In this document: positions 25,993 through 34,233 of the stretch, in pieces
Numbering within the stretch: position 1 is the stretch's first letter
Layout: each line of letters opens with the position of its first letter
Assembly: GCA_030433005.1 (NCBI GenBank)
Contig: JAUILQ010000006.1
Location: 1-64,000 of the forward strand
DNA: 64,000 nucleotides
From: Alphaproteobacteria bacterium
GTDB taxonomy: Bacteria > Pseudomonadota > Alphaproteobacteria > Kiloniellales > DSM-21159
Reading direction: 5' to 3'
Program-made: the position numbers and the translations under genes
The notes under the pieces: model-generated
Told to the model about the DNA's origin: nothing
The model's database searches: none
The model's input: the letters and a program-made list of their open reading frames with translations, nothing else

Positions 25993-27633
25993 GTGCCGCA
26001 GAACCGGCCGGCGCGCGAGCCCGCCTCCTCGGCTTCCGAGGCGACGCGCGCCGAGGTCGAGGCCTTCCTGTCCGACCCGGCGAGCCACGGGCTGCCGGCG
26101 GACGCGGCGGTCGAGCGCATCGACACCCACGTCGCGACGGTCTTCCTCGCCGGCGAGCGCGCCTACAAGATGAAGCGGCCGGTCGCCTATTCCTTCCTCG
26201 ACTTCACGACGCTGGCGGCGCGGCGCGACACCCTGCGCCGCGAGCTGGCGCTCAACCGCCGCACCGCGCCCGATCTCTACCTCGCCGTGGTGCCGCTGCT
26301 GCGCGAGGCCGACGGCGGCCTGCGCCTCGGCGCCGCCGAGGACGGCGAAGGCGCGGCGAGCCGGGACGAGGGCGGGCGCGAGGGCGAGGAGGCGGTCGAG
26401 TGGCTGCTGGTCATGCGACGCTTCGACCAGGCCGACCGCTTCGACGCCCTGGCCGAGGCCGGCGCCCTCGACCGAGAGCTGGTCGAGCGTCTGGTCGACC
26501 GGATCCTGGCCTTCCACCAGGGCGCCGAGCGCAAGGGCAAGCCCTTCGGCGGCGCCGGCTACCTGCGCCAGGTGCTGGCCGAGAACCGGCAGGACTTCGA
26601 GGGGTTGGACGAGGTCTTCCCGGCCGAGCGGATCGCGCGCTACGGCCGCGACGCCGCGCAGGCCGTGGAAGCGGTCGCGGCGATCCTCGACGCGCGGCGC
26701 GCGGGCGGCCTGGTGCGCCAGTGCCACGGCGACCTGCACCTCGCCAACATCGTGCTCTGGGGCGGCGAGCCGACGCTGTTCGACTGCATCGAGTTCAGCG
26801 ACCGCATCGCCAACATCGACCTGCTCTACGACGTCGCCTTCCTGTTCATGGACCTTCGGTTCCGGAGCCTCGCCGAGCTCGCCTCGGCGGCCTTCTCGCG
26901 CTACTTCGGCCGCAGCGGCCAGACCGCCTCGCTGCGCGCGCTGCCGGCAATGCTGTCGATCCGCGCCTCGGTGCGCGCCAAGGTGACGGGCCTCGGGCTT
27001 TCGGCCCAGCGCAGCGAGGCGGCGCAGGCGCGCGACCGGCAGCGCGCGCTGGACTACCTGGCCGCCGCCGAACGCTACCTCGAGCCGGCGACGCCGCGCC
27101 TGATCGTCGTCGGCGGCCTGTCCGGCAGCGGCAAGTCGACCCTGGCACGCGCCCTGGCGCCCGCCTTCGACGCGCCGCTCGGCGCCCTGCACCTGCGTTC
27201 CGACGTGATGCGCAAGCGCCTCTTCGGAGTCGCCCCGGAGGAACGGCTGCCGGCCGAGGCCTACGGCCGCGACGTCACCTGGCAGGTCTACGAGCTGCTA
27301 CTGGCCGAGGCGCGCATGGCGCTTTCGGCCGGCTGGCCGGTGGTCGTCGACGCCGTCTTCTCCCATCCCGGCGAGCGGCGCGCGGTGCAGGCCGTGGCCA
27401 CCGACCTCGGGCTGCCGCTCGAGGGCATCTGGCTGGAGGCGCCGGAAGACACGCTGAAGGGCCGCGCGTCGGGCCGGGGCCGCGACGCCTCGGACGCCAC
27501 CGCCGAGATCGTCGAGCGCCAGCTCGCCCTCGATCTGGGCGAGATCGACTGGCCCCGGCTGCCGGCCGGCGGCGACAGCGACTCGGTCGCCGCCGCGGCG
27601 CGCGCGCTGCTGGGCCTGCCGTCCGGACCCTAG
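25993..27633 (+). CDS. Bifunctional APH-like/P-loop (AAA_33) protein
   Basis: 546 residues from a GTG at 25993 (GGAG 9 nt upstream). The N-terminal two thirds have an aminoglycoside-phosphotransferase-like fold (CHGDLHLANIVLW and FDCIEFSDRIANIDLLYD, the Brenner and DFG-like motifs). The C-terminal domain has the Walker A GGLSGSGKSTLARAL. Proteins with this architecture are widespread but their substrates are unknown. It follows lptF closely but need not be functionally linked. Confidence 0.88.
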   Translation: MPQNRPAREPASSASEATRAEVEAFLSDPASHGLPADAAVERIDTHVATVFLAGERAYKMKRPVAYSFLDFTTLAARRDTLRRELALNRRTAPDLYLAVVPLLREADGGLRLGAAEDGEGAASRDEGGREGEEAVEWLLVMRRFDQADRFDALAEAGALDRELVERLVDRILAFHQGAERKGKPFGGAGYLRQVLAENRQDFEGLDEVFPAERIARYGRDAAQAVEAVAAILDARRAGGLVRQCHGDLHLANIVLWGGEPTLFDCIEFSDRIANIDLLYDVAFLFMDLRFRSLAELASAAFSRYFGRSGQTASLRALPAMLSIRASVRAKVTGLGLSAQRSEAAQARDRQRALDYLAAAERYLEPATPRLIVVGGLSGSGKSTLARALAPAFDAPLGALHLRSDVMRKRLFGVAPEERLPAEAYGRDVTWQVYELLLAEARMALSAGWPVVVDAVFSHPGERRAVQAVATDLGLPLEGIWLEAPEDTLKGRASGRGRDASDATAEIVERQLALDLGEIDWPRLPAGGDSDSVAAAARALLGLPSGP

Positions 27634-27639
27634 GCCGGA

Positions 27640-28422
27640 TCAGTCGTCGGAGACCACCAGGTCGCGATAGGCGTGCCAGGTGGCGTGGCCGATGATCGGC
27701 AGGGTGACGATCAGGCCGAGATAGAAGGTCGCCAGGCCGGCCCCCGTGAACAGCACGATCAGGCAGCCCCAGACGAACATCGGGAAGAGGTTCCGCCGCA
27801 CCGTCTCGACCGAGGTCGCGATCGCCACGACCACGTTGACGTCGCGGTCCAGCAGCATCGGCACCGAGACCACGGAGATCGCGAAGACCAGAGCCGCCAG
27901 CACGGCGCCGACGCCGCCACCGACCAGCAGGAAGGGGATCGAGTCCCACTGGAAGAAGACGTCCTGGATGAAGGTCTCCGGCGACGGCGGGTCGTAGGCG
28001 AAGAACAGCATGAAGATCAGCGAGGCCAGGCGCATCCAGGCGATGAAGAACAGCAGCAGGGCGACGCCGAACAGCGCGACCTGGCCGACGTTGCGCCGCC
28101 ACGCGAGCAGCGCCGTGGCCATCGTGACCTTCTCGCCGGCGGCGAGCCGGCGGCTGGTCTCGTAGAGCCCGACGGCGAGCACCGGGGCCAGCAGCAGGAA
28201 GCCGCCCGCGAGCGGCAGGAACAGCTCGAAGACGTCGAACGACCACATCAGGGCGACGACCAGGAAGCCGGCCGCCGCGAACAGCGCGCCGTAGCCGAGG
28301 CCGACCGCCGGCGCGGCGCGCAGGTCCGACCAGCCCCTGGACAGCCACGTCCAGGGGCGCTCCGGCGAGATCGTCCTGATCTTCGGCACGCCATCCGACA
28401 GAACCGCAACCTGATCGCTCAT
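27640..28422 (-). CDS. DUF2189 membrane protein
   Basis: 260 residues from the ATG at 28422; the track adds 36 implausible upstream residues. Six or more predicted helices, with PRPWTWLSRGWSDLRAAPAVGLGYG at the start and AYDPPSPETFIQDVF in a loop, match the DUF2189 family, whose role is unknown. It starts in the region that holds the FNR-type box of the cbb3 operon, divergently, so it may share oxygen control. It ends 6 nt from the convergent kinase gene. Confidence 0.85.
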   Translation of the reverse strand: MSDQVAVLSDGVPKIRTISPERPWTWLSRGWSDLRAAPAVGLGYGALFAAAGFLVVALMWSFDVFELFLPLAGGFLLLAPVLAVGLYETSRRLAAGEKVTMATALLAWRRNVGQVALFGVALLLFFIAWMRLASLIFMLFFAYDPPSPETFIQDVFFQWDSIPFLLVGGGVGAVLAALVFAISVVSVPMLLDRDVNVVVAIATSVETVRRNLFPMFVWGCLIVLFTGAGLATFYLGLIVTLPIIGHATWHAYRDLVVSDD

Positions 28423-28529
28423 GTCCTCAATCCCCTTGCCCGCAGGACCACGGTCCCGGCGGCTTCTGCGGCCGGCCGCGACACGCCCATGATAGCAACG
28501 ATCACGCCGCGTCTCACGGTATCCGGGCA

Positions 28530-28543
28530 TTGACGCAGATCAA
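28530..28543. promoter_or_regulatory. FNR/FixK-type box upstream of ccoN
   Basis: TTGACGCAGATCAA fits TTGA-N6-TCAA, the core of FNR/FixK sites. It lies 81 nt before ccoN and between it and the divergent DUF2189 gene. This indicates activation of the oxidase at low oxygen. Confidence 0.8.
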
Positions 28544-28623
28544 TGAGGCGGACACCGTTTCCCGGCCTTCTGCGGGCCACTCGCCGGCCGGTGGAATCCG
28601 ACCGGGACAAGGAGAGGGGAATC

Positions 28624-30096
28624 ATGTCCGACAGCGCCGTCGCGGGCCATCCTGTGGCCTCGCCCTACGATGACGGCCCGATCCGTCTGCTGACAGCCGC
28701 CACGGTCTTCTGGGGCGTCGTCGGCTTCCTGGTCGGGGTCATCATCGCCTTCCAGCTCGCCTTTCCGGAGCTGAACCTGAACGAGCCCTGGACGACCTTC
28801 GGGCGCCTGCGGCCCGTGCACACCTCGGGCGTGATCTTCGGCTTCGGCGGCAACGCACTGATCGCCACCTCCCTCTACGTCGTGCAGCGCACCTGCCGGG
28901 CCCGGCTGTTCGGCGGCGAGGAGGCCGGCTACTTCCTGTTCTTCGGCTACCAGCTGTTCCTGGTCATGGCAGCCTGGGGCTACATCAACGGCGTCACGCA
29001 GGGCCGCGAGTACGCCGAGCCCGAGTGGTACGTCGACCTCTGGCTGACCGTCGTCTGGGTCGTCTACCTGGTGGTCTTCATGGGCACGATCATGAAGCGC
29101 CGCGAGCCGCACATCTACGTGGCGAACTGGTTCTACCTGGCGTTCATCGTGACCATCGCGATGCTGCACATCGTCAACAACCTGGCGGTGCCGGTGTCCT
29201 GGACGGGAGCCAAGAGCTACAGCCTGTTCGCCGGCGTCCAGGACGCCCTGACCCAGTGGTGGTACGGCCACAACGCGGTCGGCTTCTTCCTGACCGCCGG
29301 CTTCCTCGGGATCATGTACTACTTCATCCCGAAGCAGGCCGAGCGGCCGGTCTATTCCTACCGCCTGTCGATCATCCACTTCTGGTCGCTGATCTTCCTC
29401 TACATCTGGGCGGGCCCGCACCACCTGCACTACACGGCGTTGCCGGACTGGGCCCAGACGCTGGGCATGACCTTCTCGGTGATGCTCTGGATGCCCTCCT
29501 GGGGCGGCATGATCAACGGCATCATGACCCTGTCCGGGGCCTGGGACAAACTGCGCACCGACCCGGTGCTGCGCTTCCTGGTCACCTCGGTCGCCTTCTA
29601 CGGCATGAGCACCTTCGAGGGCCCGCTGATGTCGGTGAAGCCGGTCAACGCCCTGTCGCACTACACCGACTGGACGATCGGCCACGTGCACTCCGGCGCG
29701 CTCGGCTGGGTCGCCTTCATCTCCTTCGGCGCGGTCTACTTCCTGGTGCCGAAGCTGTGGGGCGCGACGCGGCTCTACTCGGTCAAGCTGGTCAGCCTCC
29801 ACTTCTGGATCTCGACCATGGGCATCGTGCTCTACATCACCGCGATGTGGATCAGCGGCATCATGCAGGGCCTGATGTGGCGCTCCTACGACCAGCTCGG
29901 CTTCCTGCAGTACTCCTTCGTCGAGACCGTGGCCGCGATGCACCCCTTCTACGTGATCCGGGCGTTCGGCGGCGTGCTCTTCCTGATCGGCGCGCTGATC
30001 ATGGTCTACAACCTCATCCGCACGGCCCGGGGCGAAATCCGCGACGAGAAGATCGTCCTGCGCGGCCCGGCCGCCCACCGGCTGCCGGCCGAGTAA
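28624..30096 (+). CDS. ccoN: cbb3 cytochrome oxidase subunit I
   Basis: 490 residues from the ATG at 28624 (AAGGAG upstream). The N-terminal cytosolic tail is followed by twelve predicted helices with the haem and copper ligand histidines ([48 protein letters not shown]). It is the catalytic subunit that reduces oxygen to water and pumps protons at the cytoplasmic membrane. First gene of ccoNOQP. Confidence 0.99.
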   Translation: MSDSAVAGHPVASPYDDGPIRLLTAATVFWGVVGFLVGVIIAFQLAFPELNLNEPWTTFGRLRPVHTSGVIFGFGGNALIATSLYVVQRTCRARLFGGEEAGYFLFFGYQLFLVMAAWGYINGVTQGREYAEPEWYVDLWLTVVWVVYLVVFMGTIMKRREPHIYVANWFYLAFIVTIAMLHIVNNLAVPVSWTGAKSYSLFAGVQDALTQWWYGHNAVGFFLTAGFLGIMYYFIPKQAERPVYSYRLSIIHFWSLIFLYIWAGPHHLHYTALPDWAQTLGMTFSVMLWMPSWGGMINGIMTLSGAWDKLRTDPVLRFLVTSVAFYGMSTFEGPLMSVKPVNALSHYTDWTIGHVHSGALGWVAFISFGAVYFLVPKLWGATRLYSVKLVSLHFWISTMGIVLYITAMWISGIMQGLMWRSYDQLGFLQYSFVETVAAMHPFYVIRAFGGVLFLIGALIMVYNLIRTARGEIRDEKIVLRGPAAHRLPAE

Positions 30097-30109
30097 GGAG
30101 GGCCGCGAC

Positions 30110-30844
30110 ATGGCATTGCTCGACAAGCACGCGAAGGTCGAGAAGAACGTCACCCTGCTGCTGGTGCTGACCCTGATCACGGTCGCCATCGGCGGCTTGG
30201 TCGAGATCGTCCCGCTCTACACCATCAAGAACACCATCGAGCGGGTCGAGGGCGTGCGCCCCTACTCGCCGCTGGAGCTGGCCGGGCGCGACATCTACAT
30301 CCGCGAGGGCTGCTACCTCTGCCACTCCCAGCAGGTCCGCCCGTTCCGCGACGAGGTCGAGCGCTACGGCCACTACTCGCTGGCGGCGGAGTCGATGTAC
30401 GACCACCCGTTCCAGTGGGGCTCGAAGCGCACCGGCCCGGACCTGGCGCGCGTCGGCGGCAAGTACTCGAACGACTGGCACGCCGCGCACCTGGCCGATC
30501 CGCGCTCGCTGGTCCCCGAGTCGGTGATGCCGCCCTACGCCTTCCTCTACGAGCGCAACCTGCGGCCCGAGGACTACCGGGCGCACCTGGAGGCGAACGT
30601 CGCGGTTGGCGTGCCCTACAGCGAGGAGGCGATCGAGAACGCCGCGGCGGACATGCGCGCCCAGGCCGATCCCAACGGCGACCACGAGGCGCTGCTCGCC
30701 CGCTATCCCAAGGCCGCGGTCGGCGACTTCGACGGCCAGCCGGATCGGCTGACCGAGATGGACGCGCTGATCGCCTACCTGCAGATCCTGGGCCGGATGG
30801 TCGACTTCACCGACGTCCGCCCCGAAGACCTGACGCAGAACTAG
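30110..30844 (+). CDS. ccoO: cbb3 oxidase monohaem subunit II
   Basis: 244 residues. One N-terminal helix ([21 protein letters not shown]) anchors a periplasmic c-type domain with the haem motif C-Y-L-C-H and a later Met region. It passes electrons from CcoP to CcoN. It starts 13 nt after ccoN with AAGGAGG in the gap. Confidence 0.98.
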   Translation: MALLDKHAKVEKNVTLLLVLTLITVAIGGLVEIVPLYTIKNTIERVEGVRPYSPLELAGRDIYIREGCYLCHSQQVRPFRDEVERYGHYSLAAESMYDHPFQWGSKRTGPDLARVGGKYSNDWHAAHLADPRSLVPESVMPPYAFLYERNLRPEDYRAHLEANVAVGVPYSEEAIENAAADMRAQADPNGDHEALLARYPKAAVGDFDGQPDRLTEMDALIAYLQILGRMVDFTDVRPEDLTQN

Positions 30845-30855
30845 GGCGGGCCGCC

Positions 30856-31068
30856 GTGGAGGAGTTCTACCAGTTCCTGCGCAGCCTCTGGGTGCTCTGG
30901 CTGATGGCGATCTTCCTGGGCATCGTCGCCTGGGTCTACTGGCCGAGCCGCCGCCGCAAGAAGCGCCTGCAGGACCACGCCAACATCCCGTTCCGCGACG
31001 AGGCCGGCGACGGTCCCTCGCAGCGCAGCGGCGACGAGCAGCACAAGGGCGATCGGAGGCCCGACTAG
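30856..31068 (+). CDS. ccoQ: cbb3 oxidase subunit CcoQ
   Basis: 70 residues, too short to be a separate line of the track. It is read from a GTG at 30856 (VEEFYQFLRSLWVLWLM). One helix (MAIFLGIVAWVYW) is followed by a basic/acidic cytosolic tail, as in other CcoQ proteins, which stabilise the complex. It lies between ccoO and ccoP, as usual. The GTG start has only a weak ribosome site. Confidence 0.85.
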   Translation: MEEFYQFLRSLWVLWLMAIFLGIVAWVYWPSRRRKKRLQDHANIPFRDEAGDGPSQRSGDEQHKGDRRPD

Positions 31069-31069
31069 G

Positions 31070-31939
31070 ATGCCGACGAAGATCGAGAAGGACGCCGTCA
31101 CCGGCACCGAGACCACCGGCCACGAGTGGGACGGGATCAAGGAGCTCAACACGCCGCTGCCGAAGTGGTGGCTCTACGTGTTCTACGCGACGATCGCCTG
31201 GTCGCTCGTCTATTTCGTGCTCTATCCCGCGATCCCGTACCTCAGCGGCGCCACCGAAGGCGTGCTCGGCTGGTCGAGCCGCGAGCAGGTCGTCAAGCAG
31301 CTGGCCGAGGCCGAGGCCGCCCAAGCCGAGTACCTCGAGGCGATCGGCGGCACCGAGCTGGCGGCGATCTCGGACGATGCGACGCTGTTCGAGTTCGCGC
31401 GGCGCGGCGGCGAGGCGGCGTTCAACGAGAACTGCGCGCAGTGCCACGGCGTCGGCGGCGCCGGCAACCCCGGCGGCTTCCCGGTGCTGGCCGACGACGT
31501 CTGGCTGTGGGGCGGCACGCTCGAGGCGATCCATACCACCCTGCAGCACGGCATCCGCTGGAACGACGACCCCGAGACCCGCTTCAGCGAGATGCCGCCC
31601 TACGGCGACATCTTCTCGCGCGAGGAGATCGGCCAGGTCGCCGACTACGTGCTGTCGCTCTCCGGCCAGGTCCCCGAGGGCGCTGACCTGGAGGCCGGCG
31701 CGACGCTGTTCGCCGACAACTGCGCGGCCTGCCACGGCGAGCAGGGCGGCGGCATGAACGAGCTCGGCGCGCCGCGCCTCAACGACGCGGTCTGGCTCTA
31801 CGGCGGCCAGCGCGAGGAGATCGTCTCGCAGATCACCCGGCCCAGGCACGGCGTGATGCCGGCCTGGGGCGGCCGCCTGGACGAGGACACCGTCAAGATG
31901 CTGACGATCTACGTCCACTCGCTGGGCGGCGGCGAGTAG
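31070..31939 (+). CDS. ccoP: cbb3 oxidase dihaem subunit III
   Basis: 289 residues. A cytosolic N-terminus and an anchor helix (LYVFYATIAWSLVYFVLYPAIPYL) precede two c-type domains with haem motifs CAQCHG and CAACHG. It accepts electrons from the bc1 complex or cytochrome c. It starts 1 nt after ccoQ, with GGAGG before it. Confidence 0.98.
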   Translation: MPTKIEKDAVTGTETTGHEWDGIKELNTPLPKWWLYVFYATIAWSLVYFVLYPAIPYLSGATEGVLGWSSREQVVKQLAEAEAAQAEYLEAIGGTELAAISDDATLFEFARRGGEAAFNENCAQCHGVGGAGNPGGFPVLADDVWLWGGTLEAIHTTLQHGIRWNDDPETRFSEMPPYGDIFSREEIGQVADYVLSLSGQVPEGADLEAGATLFADNCAACHGEQGGGMNELGAPRLNDAVWLYGGQREEIVSQITRPRHGVMPAWGGRLDEDTVKMLTIYVHSLGGGE

Positions 31940-32008
31940 CCTCGCCCGGGTGCCGATTCGGCCCCGCGGAGCCCTGCGGCGCGACGCCGCGGGGGGCCGC
32001 GGGGCCGC

Positions 32009-32022
32009 TTGATTCAGCGCAA
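32009..32022. promoter_or_regulatory. Imperfect FNR/FixK-like box upstream of ccoG
   Basis: TTGATTCAGCGCAA has the left half-site TTGAT and a one-base deviation (GCAA instead of TCAA) in the right half. It lies 88 nt before ccoG. It suggests weaker oxygen control of the assembly operon. Confidence 0.45.
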
Positions 32023-32109
32023 TGCACGGGGATGCTGGGGGGCGCAGGTGTTGGCGCGACGCCGGCGGAACCGCCCGCCGGCCGCTGGACGATTGCCAGG
32101 AGACCCGGC

Positions 32110-33657
32110 ATGGCCGAACAGGTCGTCGCGGAGGATGTCGCCTCGGTCCGCGAGCAGCGGGAGGCGCTGAAGCAGCAGGAGCAGGCGCGCGCTGGCGGCG
32201 CCGGCGCCGAGACCACGGCGCCGGCCGCCGCCCCCGGGCGCGACCAGCCGCTCTATGCGGATCGCGTCAAGGTCTACCCGCGCAAGGTCTCCGGCACCTT
32301 CCGGCGCCTGAAGTGGGCGGCGCTGGGCCTCCTGCTCGGCATCTACTACCTGGTGCCCTGGATCCGCTGGGACCGCGGACCGAACGCGCCCGACCAGGCG
32401 GTGCTGATCGACATGCCGAGCCGGCGCGCCTACTTCTTCTTCATCGAGATCTGGCCTCAGGAGGTCTACTACCTGACCGGCCTGCTGATCCTCGGCGCCG
32501 TCGGCCTGTTCCTGGTGACCTCGGTGGCCGGCCGCGTCTGGTGCGGCTATGCCTGCCCGCAGACCGTCTGGACCGACCTCTTCATGTGGGTCGAGCGGCT
32601 GGTCGAGGGCGACCGCAACGCCCGCATCCGCCTCGACCGCCAGCCGCTCTCGGCCGAGAAGGTCGGCCGCAAGGCGGCCAAGCACGGCATCTGGCTGCTG
32701 ATGGCCTTCCTGACCGGCGGCGCCTGGATCATGTATTTCAAGGACGCCCCGACCCTGGTCGCGGAACTGGTCACCTTCGAGGCCAGCCAGTCGGTCTGGC
32801 TGTTCATCGGGCTGTTCACCGCGACCACCTACCTGCTGGCCGGCTGGGCGCGCGAGCAGGTCTGCACCTACATGTGCCCCTGGCCGCGCTTCCAGGCCGC
32901 GATGTTCGACGAGGACACCCTCATCGTCACCTACCAGCGCTGGCGCGGCGAGCCGCGCGGCAAGCTGAAGAAGGGCGAGAACGACGACTGGTCGAAGCGC
33001 GGCGACTGCATCGACTGCAAGGCCTGCGTCGCGGTCTGCCCGACCGGCATCGACATCCGCGACGGCCAGCAGCTCGAGTGCATCTCCTGCGCGCTGTGCA
33101 TCGACGCCTGCAACGACGTGATGGCCAAGATCGGCCGGCCGCCGAACCTGATCGGCTACGACACCGAGGCCAACCAGATCGCCCAGGAGCAGGGCAAGCC
33201 GCGGCCGCGCTGGAAGCTGCTGCGCATCCGCACGCTGTTCTACGCCCTGCTGTTCGTCGGCGTCGCGGCCGTCATGCTCGGCCAGCTGCTGTTCCGCGAC
33301 ACCCTCGACATCAACGTGCTGCACGACCGCAACCCGCTGTTCGTCACGCTGTCGAACGGCGACATCCGCAACGGCTACACCGTCAAGCTGCTCAACAAGA
33401 CCCGCGAGCGCCGCGCCTTCGTGCTCGGCTTCGAGGGCCTGCCGGGCGCCACCATGGAGGTGCTGGGCGAGCCGGCGCAGGGCCAGCGGGTGCCGCTGGT
33501 CGCCGAGCCCGACTCGGTCGCCACCTACGACATCCAGGTGCGCGCGCCGCGCAGCCAGGTGACCGGCGAGACGCGGCCGGTCAGCTTCACCTTGACCGAT
33601 CCCGACAGCGGCGAGACCGTGGTCTACGACAGCGTCTTCCGAGGGCCGGAGCGATGA
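32110..33657 (+). CDS. ccoG: Cytochrome oxidase accessory protein CcoG (FixG/RdxA)
   Basis: 515 residues from the ATG at 32110 with AGGAGA upstream. An Ala/Gln-rich N-terminus leads into membrane helices with the haem/FeS-related motifs VWCGYACPQTVWTDLFMWVER and CTYMCPW, then two ferredoxin-type clusters (CIDCKACVAVCP and CISCALCIDAC), and a C-terminal IgG-like fold. It assists cbb3 assembly and probably copper reduction for the oxidase. First gene of ccoGHIS. Confidence 0.97.
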   Translation: MAEQVVAEDVASVREQREALKQQEQARAGGAGAETTAPAAAPGRDQPLYADRVKVYPRKVSGTFRRLKWAALGLLLGIYYLVPWIRWDRGPNAPDQAVLIDMPSRRAYFFFIEIWPQEVYYLTGLLILGAVGLFLVTSVAGRVWCGYACPQTVWTDLFMWVERLVEGDRNARIRLDRQPLSAEKVGRKAAKHGIWLLMAFLTGGAWIMYFKDAPTLVAELVTFEASQSVWLFIGLFTATTYLLAGWAREQVCTYMCPWPRFQAAMFDEDTLIVTYQRWRGEPRGKLKKGENDDWSKRGDCIDCKACVAVCPTGIDIRDGQQLECISCALCIDACNDVMAKIGRPPNLIGYDTEANQIAQEQGKPRPRWKLLRIRTLFYALLFVGVAAVMLGQLLFRDTLDINVLHDRNPLFVTLSNGDIRNGYTVKLLNKTRERRAFVLGFEGLPGATMEVLGEPAQGQRVPLVAEPDSVATYDIQVRAPRSQVTGETRPVSFTLTDPDSGETVVYDSVFRGPER

Positions 33658-34178
33658 GCATGTCACACTCCCTGAGACCGTCCGATGCCTCGCTGAAGCA
33701 GCGTCTGTTCGGCCAGAGCCGCTGGATCCCCTGGCTGTTCGTCGGCCTCTTCGGCGTCGTGCTGGCGGTCAACGGCATCATGGTGGCGATCGCCCTCGAC
33801 AGCTGGACCGGTCTGGTCGAGCACAACTACTACCGCCGCGGCCTGCAGTACAACGAGGCGCTGGCAGCGCAGCGCGCCCAGGACGCCCTGGGCTGGCAGG
33901 TCGAGGTCGGCGAGCACAACGAGGCGCCCGGCGAGCTGGTGCTGCGGCTCTCGCTCGCCGACCGCGAGGGCCGCGCGATCGCCGCCGAGCGCGTCGTCGC
34001 CACCCTCGAGAGGCCGAGCCAGATCGCCCTGGACCGCGCCGTCGTCTTCCACGCCCAGCGGCGCGGGCGCTACAGCGCAGCGGTCACGGAGCTGCCCCCT
34101 GGGGTCTGGGACCTGCGCCTCGTGGTGCACAAGGGCGCCGACAGCTACGAGGCGGTCAAGCGCCTGATGGTGCAATGA
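33654..34178 (+). CDS. ccoH: cbb3 assembly protein CcoH (FixH)
   Basis: 174 residues from the ATG at 33654 that overlaps the ccoG stop by 4 nt (an ATG at 33660 is a minor alternative). One N-terminal helix (IPWLFVGLFGVVLAVNGIMVAIAL) is followed by a periplasmic domain with HNYYRRGLQYNEALAAQRAQDALGW, as in FixH. It is required to assemble the oxidase with CcoI and CcoG. Confidence 0.93.
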   Translation: MSMSHSLRPSDASLKQRLFGQSRWIPWLFVGLFGVVLAVNGIMVAIALDSWTGLVEHNYYRRGLQYNEALAAQRAQDALGWQVEVGEHNEAPGELVLRLSLADREGRAIAAERVVATLERPSQIALDRAVVFHAQRRGRYSAAVTELPPGVWDLRLVVHKGADSYEAVKRLMVQ

Positions 34179-34233
34179 GCGCTCCCGCGCCCACGGCGGC
34201 AACGGCGTGCTCCGGAGACTCGGCGGTGCAGGG

